Below, in pieces: positions 1 through 13,095 of a DNA stretch of 64,000 bases. The notes beneath the pieces were generated by a model. It made no database searches. It was not told the DNA's origin and was given only the letters and a program-made list of their open reading frames with translations. This stretch comes from Hydractinia symbiolongicarpus (Eukaryota; Cnidaria; Hydrozoa; Anthoathecata; Hydractiniidae). The position numbers and the translations under genes are program-made. Every line of letters begins with the position of its first letter. Position 1 is the stretch's first letter. The stretch spans positions 17,312,501 through 17,376,500 of the forward strand of contig NC_079882.1 in the NCBI RefSeq assembly GCF_029227915.1, read 5' to 3'.

Positions 1-1636
1 TTTATTAGACTGCAAAAGGCTATAATACACCCTTTATAGGACTGTGGACGAAGTTAAGAGTGTTCTAAGGCAACTTCGCTAATGAAAACTACTTGGGACG
101 TTGTAGCACATTGAGACTGGAAGGACTAGGCTAATGGAAACCTGCACAGGCAAATGAAACCACGTGATTTACGTGTGAGGCCTTTATTAGACTGCAAAAG
201 GCCAAATTACAGCCTTTATAGGACTGTGCACGTATTTAAGAGTGTTGTAAGGCAACAGCGATAATGAAAACAACTTGAGACGTTGTAGCGCATTTAGACT
301 GGAAGGAATAGTCCAATGGTAACCTGCGCAGACCGGTGAAACCATTTGATTTACGTGTGACGCCTTTATTGGACTGCAAAAGGCCATATTACAGCCTTTA
401 CAGGACTGTGCACGTAGTTAAGAGTGTTGTAAAGCAACAGCGCTAATGAAAACGACTTGGGAGGTTGTAGCGCATGGAGACTGGAACGACTAGTCCAATG
501 GTAACCTGCACAGGCAGATGGAACCACGTGATTTACGTGTGAGTCCTTTATTAGACTTCAAAAGACCAAATTACAGCCTTTATAGGACTGTGCACGTAGT
601 TAAGAGTGTTGTAAGGCAACGGCGGTAATGAAAACGACTTGGGACGTTGTAGCGCATTGAGACTGGAAGGACTAGGTCAATGGTGACCTGCACAGACCGG
701 TGAAACCACGGGATTAACGTGTGAGGCCTTTATTAGACTGCAAAGGGAAATATTGCAGCATTTATAAGACAGTGCACGTAGTTAAGAGTGTCTTAAGGCA
801 ACGGCGCTAATGAAAACGACTTGGGACGTTGTAGCGCATTGAGACTGTAAGGACTAGGCCAATGGTAACCTACGCCGACAGGTGAAACCACGTGATTTAC
901 GTGTGAGGCCTTTATTAGACTGAAAAAGGCCATATTACAGCCTTTATAGGACTGTGCACGTAGTTAAGAGTGTTGTAAAGCAACGGCGCCAATGAAAACG
1001 ACTTGGGACGTTGTAGCGCATTGAGACTGTAAGGACTAGGCCAATGGTAACCTGCACAGACAGGTGAAACCACGTGATTTATGTGTGAGGCTTTTATTAG
1101 ACTGCAAAAGGTCATATTACAGCCTTTATAGGACTGTGCACGTAGTTAAGAGTGTTGTAAAGCAATGGCGCTAATGAAAACGACTTGGGATGTTGTAGCA
1201 CATGGAGACTGGAAGGACTAGACCAATGGTAACCTGCGCAGGCAGATGGAACCACGTGATTTACGTGTGAGGACTTTATTAGACTGCAAAAGGCCATATT
1301 ACAGACTTTTTAGGACTGTGCACGTAGTTAAGAGTGTTGTAAGGCAACTTCGCTAATGAAAACTACTTGGGACGTTGTAGCGCATTGAGACTGTAAGGAC
1401 TAGGCCAATGGTAACCTACGCCGACAGGTGAAACCACGTGATTTACGTGTGAGGCCTTTATTAGACTGAAAAAGGCCATATTACAGCCTTTATAGGACTG
1501 TGCACGTAGTTAAGAGTGTCTTAAGGCAACGGCACTAATGAAAACGACTTGAGACGTTGTAGCGCATTGAGACTGGAAGGACTAGGCCAATGGAAACCTG
1601 CACAGGCAAATGGAACCACGTGATTTACGTGTGAGG
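1..1636 (+). repeat. 9-monomer HOR unit (1638 bp, first 2 bp outside window)
   Basis: Nine monomers, a-b-c-d-e-f-g-h-i, precede the next type-a monomer at 1637. The first base triplet differs from the homologous copy at 4731 only near position 30 (ACACCC against ACAGCC). The unit lacks one monomer relative to the 10-monomer unit at 4731-6550. Its eighth monomer (1273-1454) is a fusion of two monomers of that longer unit. Confidence 0.85.
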
Positions 1637-4147
1637 CCTTTATTAGACTGCAAAAGGCTATAATACAGCCTTTATAGGACTGTGGACGAAGTTAAGAGTG
1701 TTCTAAGGCAACTTCGCTAATGAAAACTACTTGGGACGTTGTAGCACATTGAGACTGGAAGGACTAGGCTAATGGAAACCTGCACAGGCAAATGAAACCA
1801 CGTGATTTACGTGTGAGGCCTTTATTAGACTGCAAAAGGCCAAATTACAGCCTTTATAGGACTGTGCACGTATTTAAGAGTGTTGTAAGGCAACAGCGAT
1901 AATGAAAACAACTTGAGACGTTGTAGCGCATTTAGACTGGAAGGAATAGTCCAATGGTAACCTGCGCAGACCGGTGAAACCATTTGATTTACGTGTGACG
2001 CCTTTATTGGACTGCAAAAGGCCATATTACAGCCTTTACAGGACTGTGCACGTAGTTAAGAGTGTTGTAAAGCAACAGCGCTAATGAAAACGACTTGGGA
2101 GGTTGTAGCGCATGGAGACTGGAACGACTAGTCCAATGGTAACCTGCACAGGCAGATGGAACCACGTGATTTACGTGTGAGTCCTTTATTAGACTTCAAA
2201 AGACCAAATTACAGCCTTTATAGGACTGTGCACGTAGTTAAGAGTGTTGTAAGGCAACGGCGGTAATGAAAACGACTTGGGACGTTGTAGCGCATTGAGA
2301 CTGGAAGGACTAGGTCAATGGTGACCTGCACAGACCGGTGAAACCACGGGATTAACGTGTGAGGCCTTTATTAGACTGCAAAGGGAAATATTGCAGCATT
2401 TATAAGACAGTGCACGTAGTTAAGAGTGTCTTAAGGCAACGGCGCTAATGAAAACGACTTGGGACGTTGTAGCGCATTGAGACTGTAAGGACTAGGCCAA
2501 TGGTAACCTACGCCGACAGGTGAAACCACGTGATTTACGTGTGAGGCCTTTATTAGACTGAAAAAGGCCATATTACAGCCTTTATAGGACTGTGCACGTA
2601 GTTAAGAGTGTTGTAAAGCAACGGCGCCAATGAAAACGACTTGGGAAGTTGTAGCGCATTGAGACTGTAAGGACTAGGCCAATGGTAACCTGCACAGACA
2701 GGTGAAACCACGTGATTTATGTGTGAGGCTTTTATTAGACTGCAAAAGGTCATATTACAGCCTTTATAGGACTGTGCACGTAGTTAAGAGTGTTGTAAAG
2801 CAATGGCGCTAATGAAAACGACTTGGGATGTTGTAGCACATGGAGACTGGAAGGACTAGACCAATGGTAACCTGCGCAGGCAGATGGAACCACGTGATTT
2901 ACGTGTGAGGACTTTATTAGACTGCAAAAGGCCATATTACAGCCTTTTTAGGACTGTGCACGTAGTTAAGAGTGTCTTAAGGCAACGGCACTAATGAAAA
3001 CGACTTGAGACGTTGTAGCGCATTGAGACTGGAAGGACTAGGCCAATGGAAACCTGCACAGGCAAATGGAACCACGTGATTTACGTGTGAGGCCTTTATT
3101 AGACTGCAAAAGGCTATAATACAGCCTTTATAGGACTGTGGACGAAGTTAAGAGTGTTCTAAGGCAACTTCGCTAATGAAAACTACTTGGGACGTTGTAG
3201 CGCATTGAGACTGTAAGGACTAGGCCAATGGTAACCTACGCCGACAGGTGAAACCACGTGATTTACGTGTGAGGCCTTTATTAGACTGAAAAAGGCCATA
3301 TTACAGCCTTTATAGGACTGTGCACGTAGTTAAGAGTGTTGTAAAGCAACGGCGCCAATGAAAACGACTTGGGACGTTGTAGCGCATTGAGACTGTAAGG
3401 ACTAGGCCAATGGTAACCTGCACAGACAGGTTAAACCACGTGATTTACGTGTGAGGCCTTTATTAGACTGCAAAAGGCCATATTACAGCCTTTATAGGAC
3501 TGTGCACGTAGTTATGAGTGTTCTAAGGCAACTTCGCCAATGAAAACGACTTGGGACGTTGTAGTGCATTGAGACTGGAAGGAATAGTCCAATGGTAACC
3601 TGCGCAGGCAGATGGAACCACGTGATTTACGTGTGAGGCTTTTATTAGACTGCAAAAGACCATATTACAGCCTTTATAGGACTGTGCACGTAGTTAAGAG
3701 TGTTGTAAAGCAATGGCGCTAATGAAAACGACTTGGGACGTTGTAGCACATGGAGACTGGAAGGACTAGACCAATGGTAACCTGCGCAGGCAGTTGGAAC
3801 CACGTGATTTACGTGTGAGGACTTTATTAGACTGCAAAAGGCCATATTACAGCCTTTATAGGACTGTGCACGTAGTTAAGAGTGTTGTAAAGCAATTGCG
3901 CCAATAAAAACGACTTGGGACGTTGTAGCGCATTGAGACTGTAAGGACTAGGCCAATGGTAACCTGCGCAGACAGGTGAAACCACGTGATTTACGTGTGA
4001 GGCCTTTATTAGACTGCAAAAGGCCATATTACAGCCTTTATAGGACTGTGCACGTAGTTAAGAGTGTTGTAAGGCAATTTCGCCAATGAAAACGACTTGG
4101 GACGTTGTAGTGCATTGAGACTGTAAGGACTAGGCCAATGGTAACCT
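1340..4147 (+). repeat. 27-monomer super-repeat, copy 1 of a ~2.8-kb near-identical segment
   Basis: This segment matches 6254-9061 at a constant offset of 4914 bp (27 x 182). The match includes rare private variants such as GGGAAGTTG near 2645 (again near 7559) and GTTATGAG in the 3457 monomer (again at 8371). I spotted no difference in the stretches compared by eye. The match ends where copy 1 reads CCTACGCAGAC and continues into GCATGAAGC, while copy 2 reads CCTGCGCAGAC and GTGTGAGGC. Confidence 0.85.
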
Positions 4148-4730
4148 ACGCAGACAGGTGAAACCACGTGATTTACGCATGAAGCATTTACTAGACCGCA
4201 AAAGGCCAAATTACAGCCTTTTGAGGACTGTGCACGTAGTTAAGAGTGTCTTAAGGCAACGGCACTAATGAAAACGACTTGAGACGTTGTAGCGCATTGA
4301 GACTGGAAGGACTAGGCCAATGGAAACCTGCACAGGCAAATGGAACCACGTGATTTACGTGTGAGGCCTTTATTAGACTGCAAAAGGCTATAATACAGCC
4401 TTTATAGGACTGTGGACGAAGTTAAGAGTGTTCTAAGGCAACTTCGCTAATGAAAACTACTTGGGACGTTGTAGCGCATTGAGACTGTAAGGACTAGGCC
4501 AATGGTAACCTACGCCGACAGGTGAAACCACGTGATTTACGTGCGAGGCCTTTATTAGACTGAAAAAGGCCAAATTACAGCTTTTATAGGATTGTGCACG
4601 TCGTTAAGAGTGTCTTAAGGCAACGTTACTAATGAAAACGACTTGAGACGTTGTAGCGCATTGAGACTGGAAGGACTAGGCCAATGGAAACCTGCACAGG
4701 CAAATGGAACCACGTGATTTACGTGTGAGG

Positions 4731-6550
4731 CCTTTATTAGACTGCAAAAGGCTATAATACAGCCTTTATAGGACTGTGGACGAAGTTAAGAGTGTTCTAA
4801 GGCAACTTCGCTAATGAAAACTACTTGGGACGTTGTAGCACATTGAGACTGGAAGGACTAGGCTAATGGAAACCTGCACAGGCAAATGAAACCACGTGAT
4901 TTACGTGTGAGGCCTTTATTAGACTGCAAAAGGCCAAATTACAGCCTTTATAGGACTGTGCACGTATTTAAGAGTGTTGTAAGGCAACAGCGATAATGAA
5001 AACAACTTGAGACGTTGTAGCGCATTTAGACTGGAAGGAATAGTCCAATGGTAACCTGCGCAGACCGGTGAAACCATTTGATTTACGTGTGACGCCTTTA
5101 TTGGACTGCAAAAGGCCATATTACAGCCTTTACAGGACTGTGCACGTAGTTAAGAGTGTTGTAAAGCAACAGCGCTAATGAAAACGACTTGGGAGGTTGT
5201 AGCGCATGGAGACTGGAACGACTAGTCCAATGGTAACCTGCACAGGCAGATGGAACCACGTGATTTACGTGTGAGTCCTTTATTAGACTTCAAAAGACCA
5301 AATTACAGCCTTTATAGGACTGTGCACGTAGTTAAGAGTGTTGTAAGGCAACGGCGGTAATGAAAACGACTTGGGACGTTGTAGCGCATTGAGACTGGAA
5401 GGACTAGGTCAATGGTGACCTGCACAGACCGGTGAAACCACGGGATTAACGTGTGAGGCCTTTATTAGACTGCAAAGGGAAATATTGCAGCATTTATAAG
5501 ACAGTGCACGTAGTTAAGAGTGTCTTAAGGCAACGGCGCTAATGAAAACGACTTGGGACGTTGTAGCGCATTGAGACTGTAAGGACTAGGCCAATGGTAA
5601 CCTACGCCGACAGGTGAAACCACGTGATTTACGTGTGAGGCCTTTATTAGACTGAAAAAGGCCATATTACAGCCTTTATAGGACTGTGCACGTAGTTAAG
5701 AGTGTTGTAAAGCAACGGCGCCAATGAAAACGACTTGGGACGTTGTAGCGCATTGAGACTGTAAGGACTAGGCCAATGGTAACCTGCACAGACAGGTGAA
5801 ACCACGTGATTTATGTGTGAGGCTTTTATTAGACTGCAAAAGGTCATATTACAGCCTTTATAGGACTGTGCACGTAGTTAAGAGTGTTGTAAAGCAATGG
5901 CGCTAATGAAAACGACTTGGGATGTTGTAGCACATGGAGACTGGAAGGACTAGACCAATGGTAACCTGCGCAGGCAGATGGAACCACGTGATTTACGTGT
6001 GAGGACTTTATTAGACTGCAAAAGGCCATATTACAGACTTTTTAGGACTGTGCACGTAGTTAAGAGTGTCTTAAGGCAACGGCACTAATGAAAACGACTT
6101 GAGACGTTGTAGCGCATTGAGACTGGAAGGACTAGGCCAATGGAAACCTGCACAGGCAAATGGAACCACGTGATTTACGTGTGAGGCCTTTATTAGACTG
6201 CAAAAGGCTATAATACAGCCTTTATAGGACTGTGGACGAAGTTAAGAGTGTTCTAAGGCAACTTCGCTAATGAAAACTACTTGGGACGTTGTAGCGCATT
6301 GAGACTGTAAGGACTAGGCCAATGGTAACCTACGCCGACAGGTGAAACCACGTGATTTACGTGTGAGGCCTTTATTAGACTGAAAAAGGCCATATTACAG
6401 CCTTTATAGGACTGTGCACGTAGTTAAGAGTGTCTTAAGGCAACGGCACTAATGAAAACGACTTGAGACGTTGTAGCGCATTGAGACTGGAAGGACTAGG
6501 CCAATGGAAACCTGCACAGGCAAATGGAACCACGTGATTTACGTGTGAGG
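4731..6550 (+). repeat. 10-monomer HOR unit (1820 bp)
   Basis: Ten monomers separate the type-a monomer at 4731 from the next at 6551. The first seven and a half monomers match positions -1 to about 1336 at an offset of 4732 bp. From about 6254 the sequence matches positions from about 1340 at an offset of 4914 bp. This appears to be the parental or longer state of the 9-monomer unit at the window start. Confidence 0.85.
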
Positions 6551-9061
6551 CCTTTATTAGACTGCAAAAGGCTATAATACAGCCTTTATAGGACTGTGGA
6601 CGAAGTTAAGAGTGTTCTAAGGCAACTTCGCTAATGAAAACTACTTGGGACGTTGTAGCACATTGAGACTGGAAGGACTAGGCTAATGGAAACCTGCACA
6701 GGCAAATGAAACCACGTGATTTACGTGTGAGGCCTTTATTAGACTGCAAAAGGCCAAATTACAGCCTTTATAGGACTGTGCACGTATTTAAGAGTGTTGT
6801 AAGGCAACAGCGATAATGAAAACAACTTGAGACGTTGTAGCGCATTTAGACTGGAAGGAATAGTCCAATGGTAACCTGCGCAGACCGGTGAAACCATTTG
6901 ATTTACGTGTGACGCCTTTATTGGACTGCAAAAGGCCATATTACAGCCTTTACAGGACTGTGCACGTAGTTAAGAGTGTTGTAAAGCAACAGCGCTAATG
7001 AAAACGACTTGGGAGGTTGTAGCGCATGGAGACTGGAACGACTAGTCCAATGGTAACCTGCACAGGCAGATGGAACCACGTGATTTACGTGTGAGTCCTT
7101 TATTAGACTTCAAAAGACCAAATTACAGCCTTTATAGGACTGTGCACGTAGTTAAGAGTGTTGTAAGGCAACGGCGGTAATGAAAACGACTTGGGACGTT
7201 GTAGCGCATTGAGACTGGAAGGACTAGGTCAATGGTGACCTGCACAGACCGGTGAAACCACGGGATTAACGTGTGAGGCCTTTATTAGACTGCAAAGGGA
7301 AATATTGCAGCATTTATAAGACAGTGCACGTAGTTAAGAGTGTCTTAAGGCAACGGCGCTAATGAAAACGACTTGGGACGTTGTAGCGCATTGAGACTGT
7401 AAGGACTAGGCCAATGGTAACCTACGCCGACAGGTGAAACCACGTGATTTACGTGTGAGGCCTTTATTAGACTGAAAAAGGCCATATTACAGCCTTTATA
7501 GGACTGTGCACGTAGTTAAGAGTGTTGTAAAGCAACGGCGCCAATGAAAACGACTTGGGAAGTTGTAGCGCATTGAGACTGTAAGGACTAGGCCAATGGT
7601 AACCTGCACAGACAGGTGAAACCACGTGATTTATGTGTGAGGCTTTTATTAGACTGCAAAAGGTCATATTACAGCCTTTATAGGACTGTGCACGTAGTTA
7701 AGAGTGTTGTAAAGCAATGGCGCTAATGAAAACGACTTGGGATGTTGTAGCACATGGAGACTGGAAGGACTAGACCAATGGTAACCTGCGCAGGCAGATG
7801 GAACCACGTGATTTACGTGTGAGGACTTTATTAGACTGCAAAAGGCCATATTACAGCCTTTTTAGGACTGTGCACGTAGTTAAGAGTGTCTTAAGGCAAC
7901 GGCACTAATGAAAACGACTTGAGACGTTGTAGCGCATTGAGACTGGAAGGACTAGGCCAATGGAAACCTGCACAGGCAAATGGAACCACGTGATTTACGT
8001 GTGAGGCCTTTATTAGACTGCAAAAGGCTATAATACAGCCTTTATAGGACTGTGGACGAAGTTAAGAGTGTTCTAAGGCAACTTCGCTAATGAAAACTAC
8101 TTGGGACGTTGTAGCGCATTGAGACTGTAAGGACTAGGCCAATGGTAACCTACGCCGACAGGTGAAACCACGTGATTTACGTGTGAGGCCTTTATTAGAC
8201 TGAAAAAGGCCATATTACAGCCTTTATAGGACTGTGCACGTAGTTAAGAGTGTTGTAAAGCAACGGCGCCAATGAAAACGACTTGGGACGTTGTAGCGCA
8301 TTGAGACTGTAAGGACTAGGCCAATGGTAACCTGCACAGACAGGTTAAACCACGTGATTTACGTGTGAGGCCTTTATTAGACTGCAAAAGGCCATATTAC
8401 AGCCTTTATAGGACTGTGCACGTAGTTATGAGTGTTCTAAGGCAACTTCGCCAATGAAAACGACTTGGGACGTTGTAGTGCATTGAGACTGGAAGGAATA
8501 GTCCAATGGTAACCTGCGCAGGCAGATGGAACCACGTGATTTACGTGTGAGGCTTTTATTAGACTGCAAAAGACCATATTACAGCCTTTATAGGACTGTG
8601 CACGTAGTTAAGAGTGTTGTAAAGCAATGGCGCTAATGAAAACGACTTGGGACGTTGTAGCACATGGAGACTGGAAGGACTAGACCAATGGTAACCTGCG
8701 CAGGCAGTTGGAACCACGTGATTTACGTGTGAGGACTTTATTAGACTGCAAAAGGCCATATTACAGCCTTTATAGGACTGTGCACGTAGTTAAGAGTGTT
8801 GTAAAGCAATTGCGCCAATAAAAACGACTTGGGACGTTGTAGCGCATTGAGACTGTAAGGACTAGGCCAATGGTAACCTGCGCAGACAGGTGAAACCACG
8901 TGATTTACGTGTGAGGCCTTTATTAGACTGCAAAAGGCCATATTACAGCCTTTATAGGACTGTGCACGTAGTTAAGAGTGTTGTAAGGCAATTTCGCCAA
9001 TGAAAACGACTTGGGACGTTGTAGTGCATTGAGACTGTAAGGACTAGGCCAATGGTAACCT
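6254..9061 (+). repeat. 27-monomer super-repeat, copy 2
   Basis: This is the second copy of 1340-4147, 4914 bp downstream. Past the right end it continues into R, P and Q monomers (9099-9826) that resemble the 20.9-24.4 kb region, so the duplication edge coincides with a change of HOR composition. Confidence 0.85.
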
Positions 9062-9280
9062 GCGCAGACAGGTGAAACCACGTGATTTACGTGTGAGGCC
9101 TTTATTAGACTGCAAAAGGCCATATTACAGCCTTTATAGGACTGTGCACGTAGTTATGAGTGTTCTAAGGCAACTTCGCCAATGAAAACGACTTGGAACG
9201 TTGTAGTGCATTGAGACTGGAAGGAATAGTCCAATGGTAACCTGCGCAGGCAGATGGAACCACGTGATTTACGTGTGAGG

Positions 9281-10008
9281 CTTTTATTAGACTGCAAAAG
9301 ACCATATTACAGCCTTTATAGGACTGTGCACGTAGTTAAGAGTGTTGTAAAGCAATGGCGCTAATGAAAACGACTTGGGACGTTGTAGCACATGGAGACT
9401 GGAAGGACTAGACCAATGGTAACCTGCGCAGGCAGATGGAACCACGTGATTTACGTGTGAGGACTTTATTACACTGCAAAAGGCCATATTACAGCCTTTA
9501 TAGGACTGTGCACGTAGTTAAGAGTGTTGTAAAGCAATTGCGCCAATGAAAACGACTTGGGACGTTGTAGCGCATTGAGACTGTAAGGACTAGGCCAATG
9601 GTAACCTGCGCAGACAGGTGAAACCACGTGATTTACGTGTGAGGCCTTTATTAGACTGCAAAAGGCCATATTACAGCCTTTATAGGACTGTGCACGTAGT
9701 TAAGAGTGTTCTAAGGCAACTTCGCCAATGAAAACGACTTGGGACGTTGTAGTGCATTGAGACTGGAAGGAATAGTCCAATGGTAACCTGCGCAGGCAGA
9801 TGGAACCACGTGATTTACGTGTGAGGCTTTTATTAGACTGCAAAAGGCCATATTACAGCCTTTATAGGACTGTGCACGTAGTTAAGAGTGTTGTAAAGCA
9901 ATGGCGCTAATGAAAACGACTTGGGACGTTGTAGCACATGGAGACTGGAAGGACTAGACCAATGGTAACCTGCGCAGGCAGATGGAACCACGTGATTTAC
10001 GTGTGAGG
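9281..10008 (+). repeat. P-Q-R-P' 4-monomer cassette (728 bp)
   Basis: There are four monomers. P at 9281 has AAAGACCAT, AATGGCGCTAATG and CACATGGAG. Q at 9463 has ACTTTATTACACTG and CAATTGCGCCAATG. R at 9645 has GTTCTAAGGCAACTTCGCC and GAATAGTCC. P' at 9827 is like P but with AAAGGCCAT. The same order recurs at 23292-24565, 28570-29297, 30211-31120 and 39113-40204. Confidence 0.85.
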
Positions 10009-10736
10009 CTTTTATTAGACTGCAAAAGACCATATTACAGCCTTTATAGGACTGTGCACGTAGTTAAGAGTGTTGTAAAGCAATGGCGCTAATGAAAACG
10101 ACTTGGGACTTTGTAGCGCATTGAGACTGGAAGGACTAGGTCAATGGTGACCTGCGCAGACCGGTGAAACCACGTGATTAACGTGTGAGGCCTTTATTAG
10201 ACTGCAAAGGGCCATATTACAGCCTTTATAGGACTGTGCACGTAGTTAAGAGTGTTCTAAGGCAACTTCGCCAATGAAAACGACTTGGGACGTTGTAGCG
10301 CATTGAGACTGTAAGGACTAGGCCAATGGTAACCTACACAGACAGGTGAAACCACGTGATTTACGTATGAAGCCTTTACTAGACTGCAAAAGGCCAAATT
10401 ACAGCCTTTATAGGACTGTGCACGTAGTTAAGAGTGTTGTAAGGCAACCGCGCTAATGAAAACGACTTGGGACGTTGTAGCGCATTGAGACTGGAAGGAC
10501 TAGGCCAATGGTAACCTGCGCAGACCGGTGAAACCACGTGATTTACGTGTGAGGCCTTTATTAGACTGCAAAGGGCAATACTACAGCCTTTATAGGACTG
10601 TGCACGTAGTTAAGAGTGTCTTAAGGCAACGGCGCTAATGAAAACGACTTGAGACGTTGTAGCACATTGAGACTGGAAGGACTAGGCCAATGGAAACCTG
10701 CACAGGCAAATGGAACAACGTGATTTACGTGTGAGG

Positions 10737-10915
10737 CCTTTATTAGACTGCAAAAGGCCATAATACAGCCTTTATAGGACTGTGCACGTAATAAAGAGTG
10801 TTCTAAGGCAACTTTGCCAATGAAAACGACTTGGGACGTTGTAGCGCATTGAGACTGGAAGGACTAGGTCAATGGTAACATGCACAGACAGAAGCCACGT
10901 GATTTACGTGTGAGG
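10737..10915 (+). repeat. 179-bp monomer (3-bp deletion)
   Basis: Near 10891 the usual GACAGGTGAAACCACG reads GACAGAAGCCACG, a net loss of three bases. The same deletion with the same linked variant (AACATGC) occurs 907 bp downstream. Confidence 0.9.
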
Positions 10916-11643
10916 CCTTTATTAGACTGCAAAATGCCACATTACAACCTTAATAGGACTGTGCACGTAGTTAAGAGTGTTCTAATGCAACGGCGCTAAT
11001 GAAAAATATTTGGGACGTTGTAACGCATTTAGACTGGAAGGACTAGGCCAATGGTAACCTGCGCAGACAGGTGAAACCACGTGATTTACGTGTGAGGCTT
11101 TTCTTAGACTGCAAAAGGCCATATTACAGCCTTTATAGGACTGTGCACGTAGTTAAGAGTGTTGTAAGGCAACGGCGCTAATGAAAACGACTTGGGACGT
11201 TGTAGCGCATTGAGACTGGAAGGACTAGGCCAATGGTGACCTGCGCAGACCGGTGAAACCACGTGATTTACGTGTGAGGCCTTTATTAGACTGCAAAGGG
11301 CATTACTACAGCCTTTATAGGACTGTGCACGTAGTTAAGAGTGTCTTAAGGCAACGGCGCTAATGAAAACGACTTGAGACGTTGTAGCACATTGAGACTG
11401 GAAGGACTAGGCCAATGGAAACCTGCACAGGCAAATGGAACAACGTGATTTACGTGTGAGGCCTATATTAGACTGCAAAAGGCCATATTACAGCCTTTAT
11501 AGGACTGTGCACGTAATTAAGAGTGTTGTAAGGCAACGGCGCTAATGAAAACGACTTGGGAATTTGTAGCGCATTGAGACTGGAAGGAATAGCCCAATAG
11601 AAACCTGCACAGGCAAATGGAACCACGTGATTTACGTGTGAGG

Positions 11644-11822
11644 CCTTTATTAGACTGCAAAAGGCAATATTGCAGCCTTTATAGGACTGTGCACGTAGTT
11701 AAGAGTGTTCTAAGGCAACTTCGCCAATGAAAACGACTTGGGACGTTGTAGCGCATTGAGACTGGAAGGACTAGGTCAATGGTAACATGCGCAGACAGAA
11801 GCCACGTGATTTACGTGTGAAG
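11644..11822 (+). repeat. 179-bp monomer (same 3-bp deletion)
   Basis: GACAGAAGCCACG near 11794-11806 repeats the deletion of the 10737 monomer. The following monomers (10916 and 11823) also share AAAATGCCACATTAC, so the pair came from one 5-monomer duplication. Confidence 0.9.
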
Positions 11823-12914
11823 CCTTCATTAGACTGCAAAATGCCACATTACAGCCTTAATAGGACTGTGCACGTAGTTAAGAGTGTTCTAATGCAACGG
11901 CGCTAATGAAAAAGATTTGGGACGTTGTAACGCATTTAGACTGGAAGGACTAGGCCAATGGTAACCTGCGCAGACAGGTGAAACCACGTGATTTACGTGT
12001 GAGGCTTTTCTTAGACTGCAAAAGGCCATATTACAGCCTTTATAGGACTGTGCACGTAGTTAAGAGTGTTCTAAGGCAACTTCGCCAATGAAAACGACTT
12101 GAGACGTTGTAGCACATTGAGACTGGAAGGATTAGGCCAATGGTAACCTGCACAGGCAGATGGAACCACGTTATTTACGTGTGAGGCCTTTATTAGACTG
12201 CAAAAGACCAAGTTACAGCCTTTATAGGACTGTGCACGTAGTTAAGAGTGTTCTAAGGCAACTTTGCCAATGAAAACGACTTGGGACGTTGTAGCGCATT
12301 GAGACTGTAAGGACTAGGCCAATAGTAACCTACGCAGACAGGTGAAACCACGTGATTTACGTATGAAGCCTTTACTAGACTGCAAAAGGCCAAATTACAG
12401 CCTTTATAGGACTGTGCACGTAGTTAAGAGTGTTGTAAGGCAACGGCGCTAATGAAAACGACTTGGGACGTTGTAGCGCATTAAGACTGGAAGGACTAGG
12501 CCAATGGTGACCTGCGCAGACCGGTGAAACCACGTGATTTACGTGTGAGGTCTTTATTAGACTGCAAAGGGCAATATTGCAGCCTTTATAGGACTGTGCA
12601 CGTAGTTAAGAGTGTTCTAAGGCAACTTCGCCAATGAAAACGACTTTGGACGTTGTAGCGCATTGAGACTGGAAGGACTAGGTCAATGGTAACCTGCACA
12701 GACAGGTGAAACCACGTGATTTACGTGTGAAGCCTTTATTAGACTGCAAAAGGCCATAATACAGCCTTTATAGGACTGTGCACGTAATTAAGAGTGTTGT
12801 AAGGCAACGGCGCTAATGAAAACGACTTGGGAATTTGTAGCGCATTGAGACTGGAACGACTAGTCCAATGGTAACCTGCACAGGCAGATGGAACCACGTG
12901 ATTTACGTGTGAGG

Positions 12915-13095
12915 CCTCTATTAGACTGCAAAAGGCCAAATTACAGCCTTTAAGGACTGTGCACGTAGTTACGAGTGTTGTAAGGCAACAGCGCTAATGA
13001 AAACGACTTGGGACGTTGTAGCGCATTGAGACTGGAACGACTAGTCCAATGGTAACCTGCACAGGCAGATGGAACCACGTGATTTACGTGTGAGG
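12915..13095 (+). repeat. 181-bp monomer (1-bp deletion)
   Basis: CAGCCTTTAAGGACTG near 12945-12960 lacks the T of the usual CAGCCTTTATAGGACTG. This variant was seen only once in the window. Confidence 0.85.

Larger units (their letters stand above)
1..10107 (+). repeat. HOR domain A (9/10-monomer units within a 27-monomer super-repeat)
   Basis: Monomer types run in a fixed order (called a to i here). Type a has GGCTATAATAC and GTGGACGAAG. Type b has GTATTTAAG and CAGCGATAATG. Type c has TTTACAGG and GGGAGGTTG. Type d has GACTTCAAAAGACC. Type e has AAAGGGAAATATTGC. Type f has GACTGAAAAAGG. Type g has AAAGGTCAT and GGGATGTTG. The series starts at 1, 1637, 4731 and 6551. Between the series lie variant monomers including GCATGAAGCATTTACTAGACC at 4170-4195 and CAATTGCGCCAATAAAAAC near 3894. 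The right edge, near 10107, is where a P-type monomer (AAAGACCAT, AATGGCGC) switches to a diverged right half (GGGACTTTG, then GGTCAATGG). Confidence 0.85.

Noticed and set aside
187-387. 66-codon minus-strand open frames, one per monomer in many places
   Set aside because: The unit length (182) is not a multiple of three, so frames do not continue between units. Frames open or close with subfamily-diagnostic bases, the encoded peptide resembles no family I know, and there is no codon bias, promoter or intron context. They are consequences of the satellite sequence.
3894-3910. AATAAA polyadenylation signal in AATAAAAACG variants
   Set aside because: It arises from a single G-to-A change in AATGAAAACG within some satellite units, with no transcript context.
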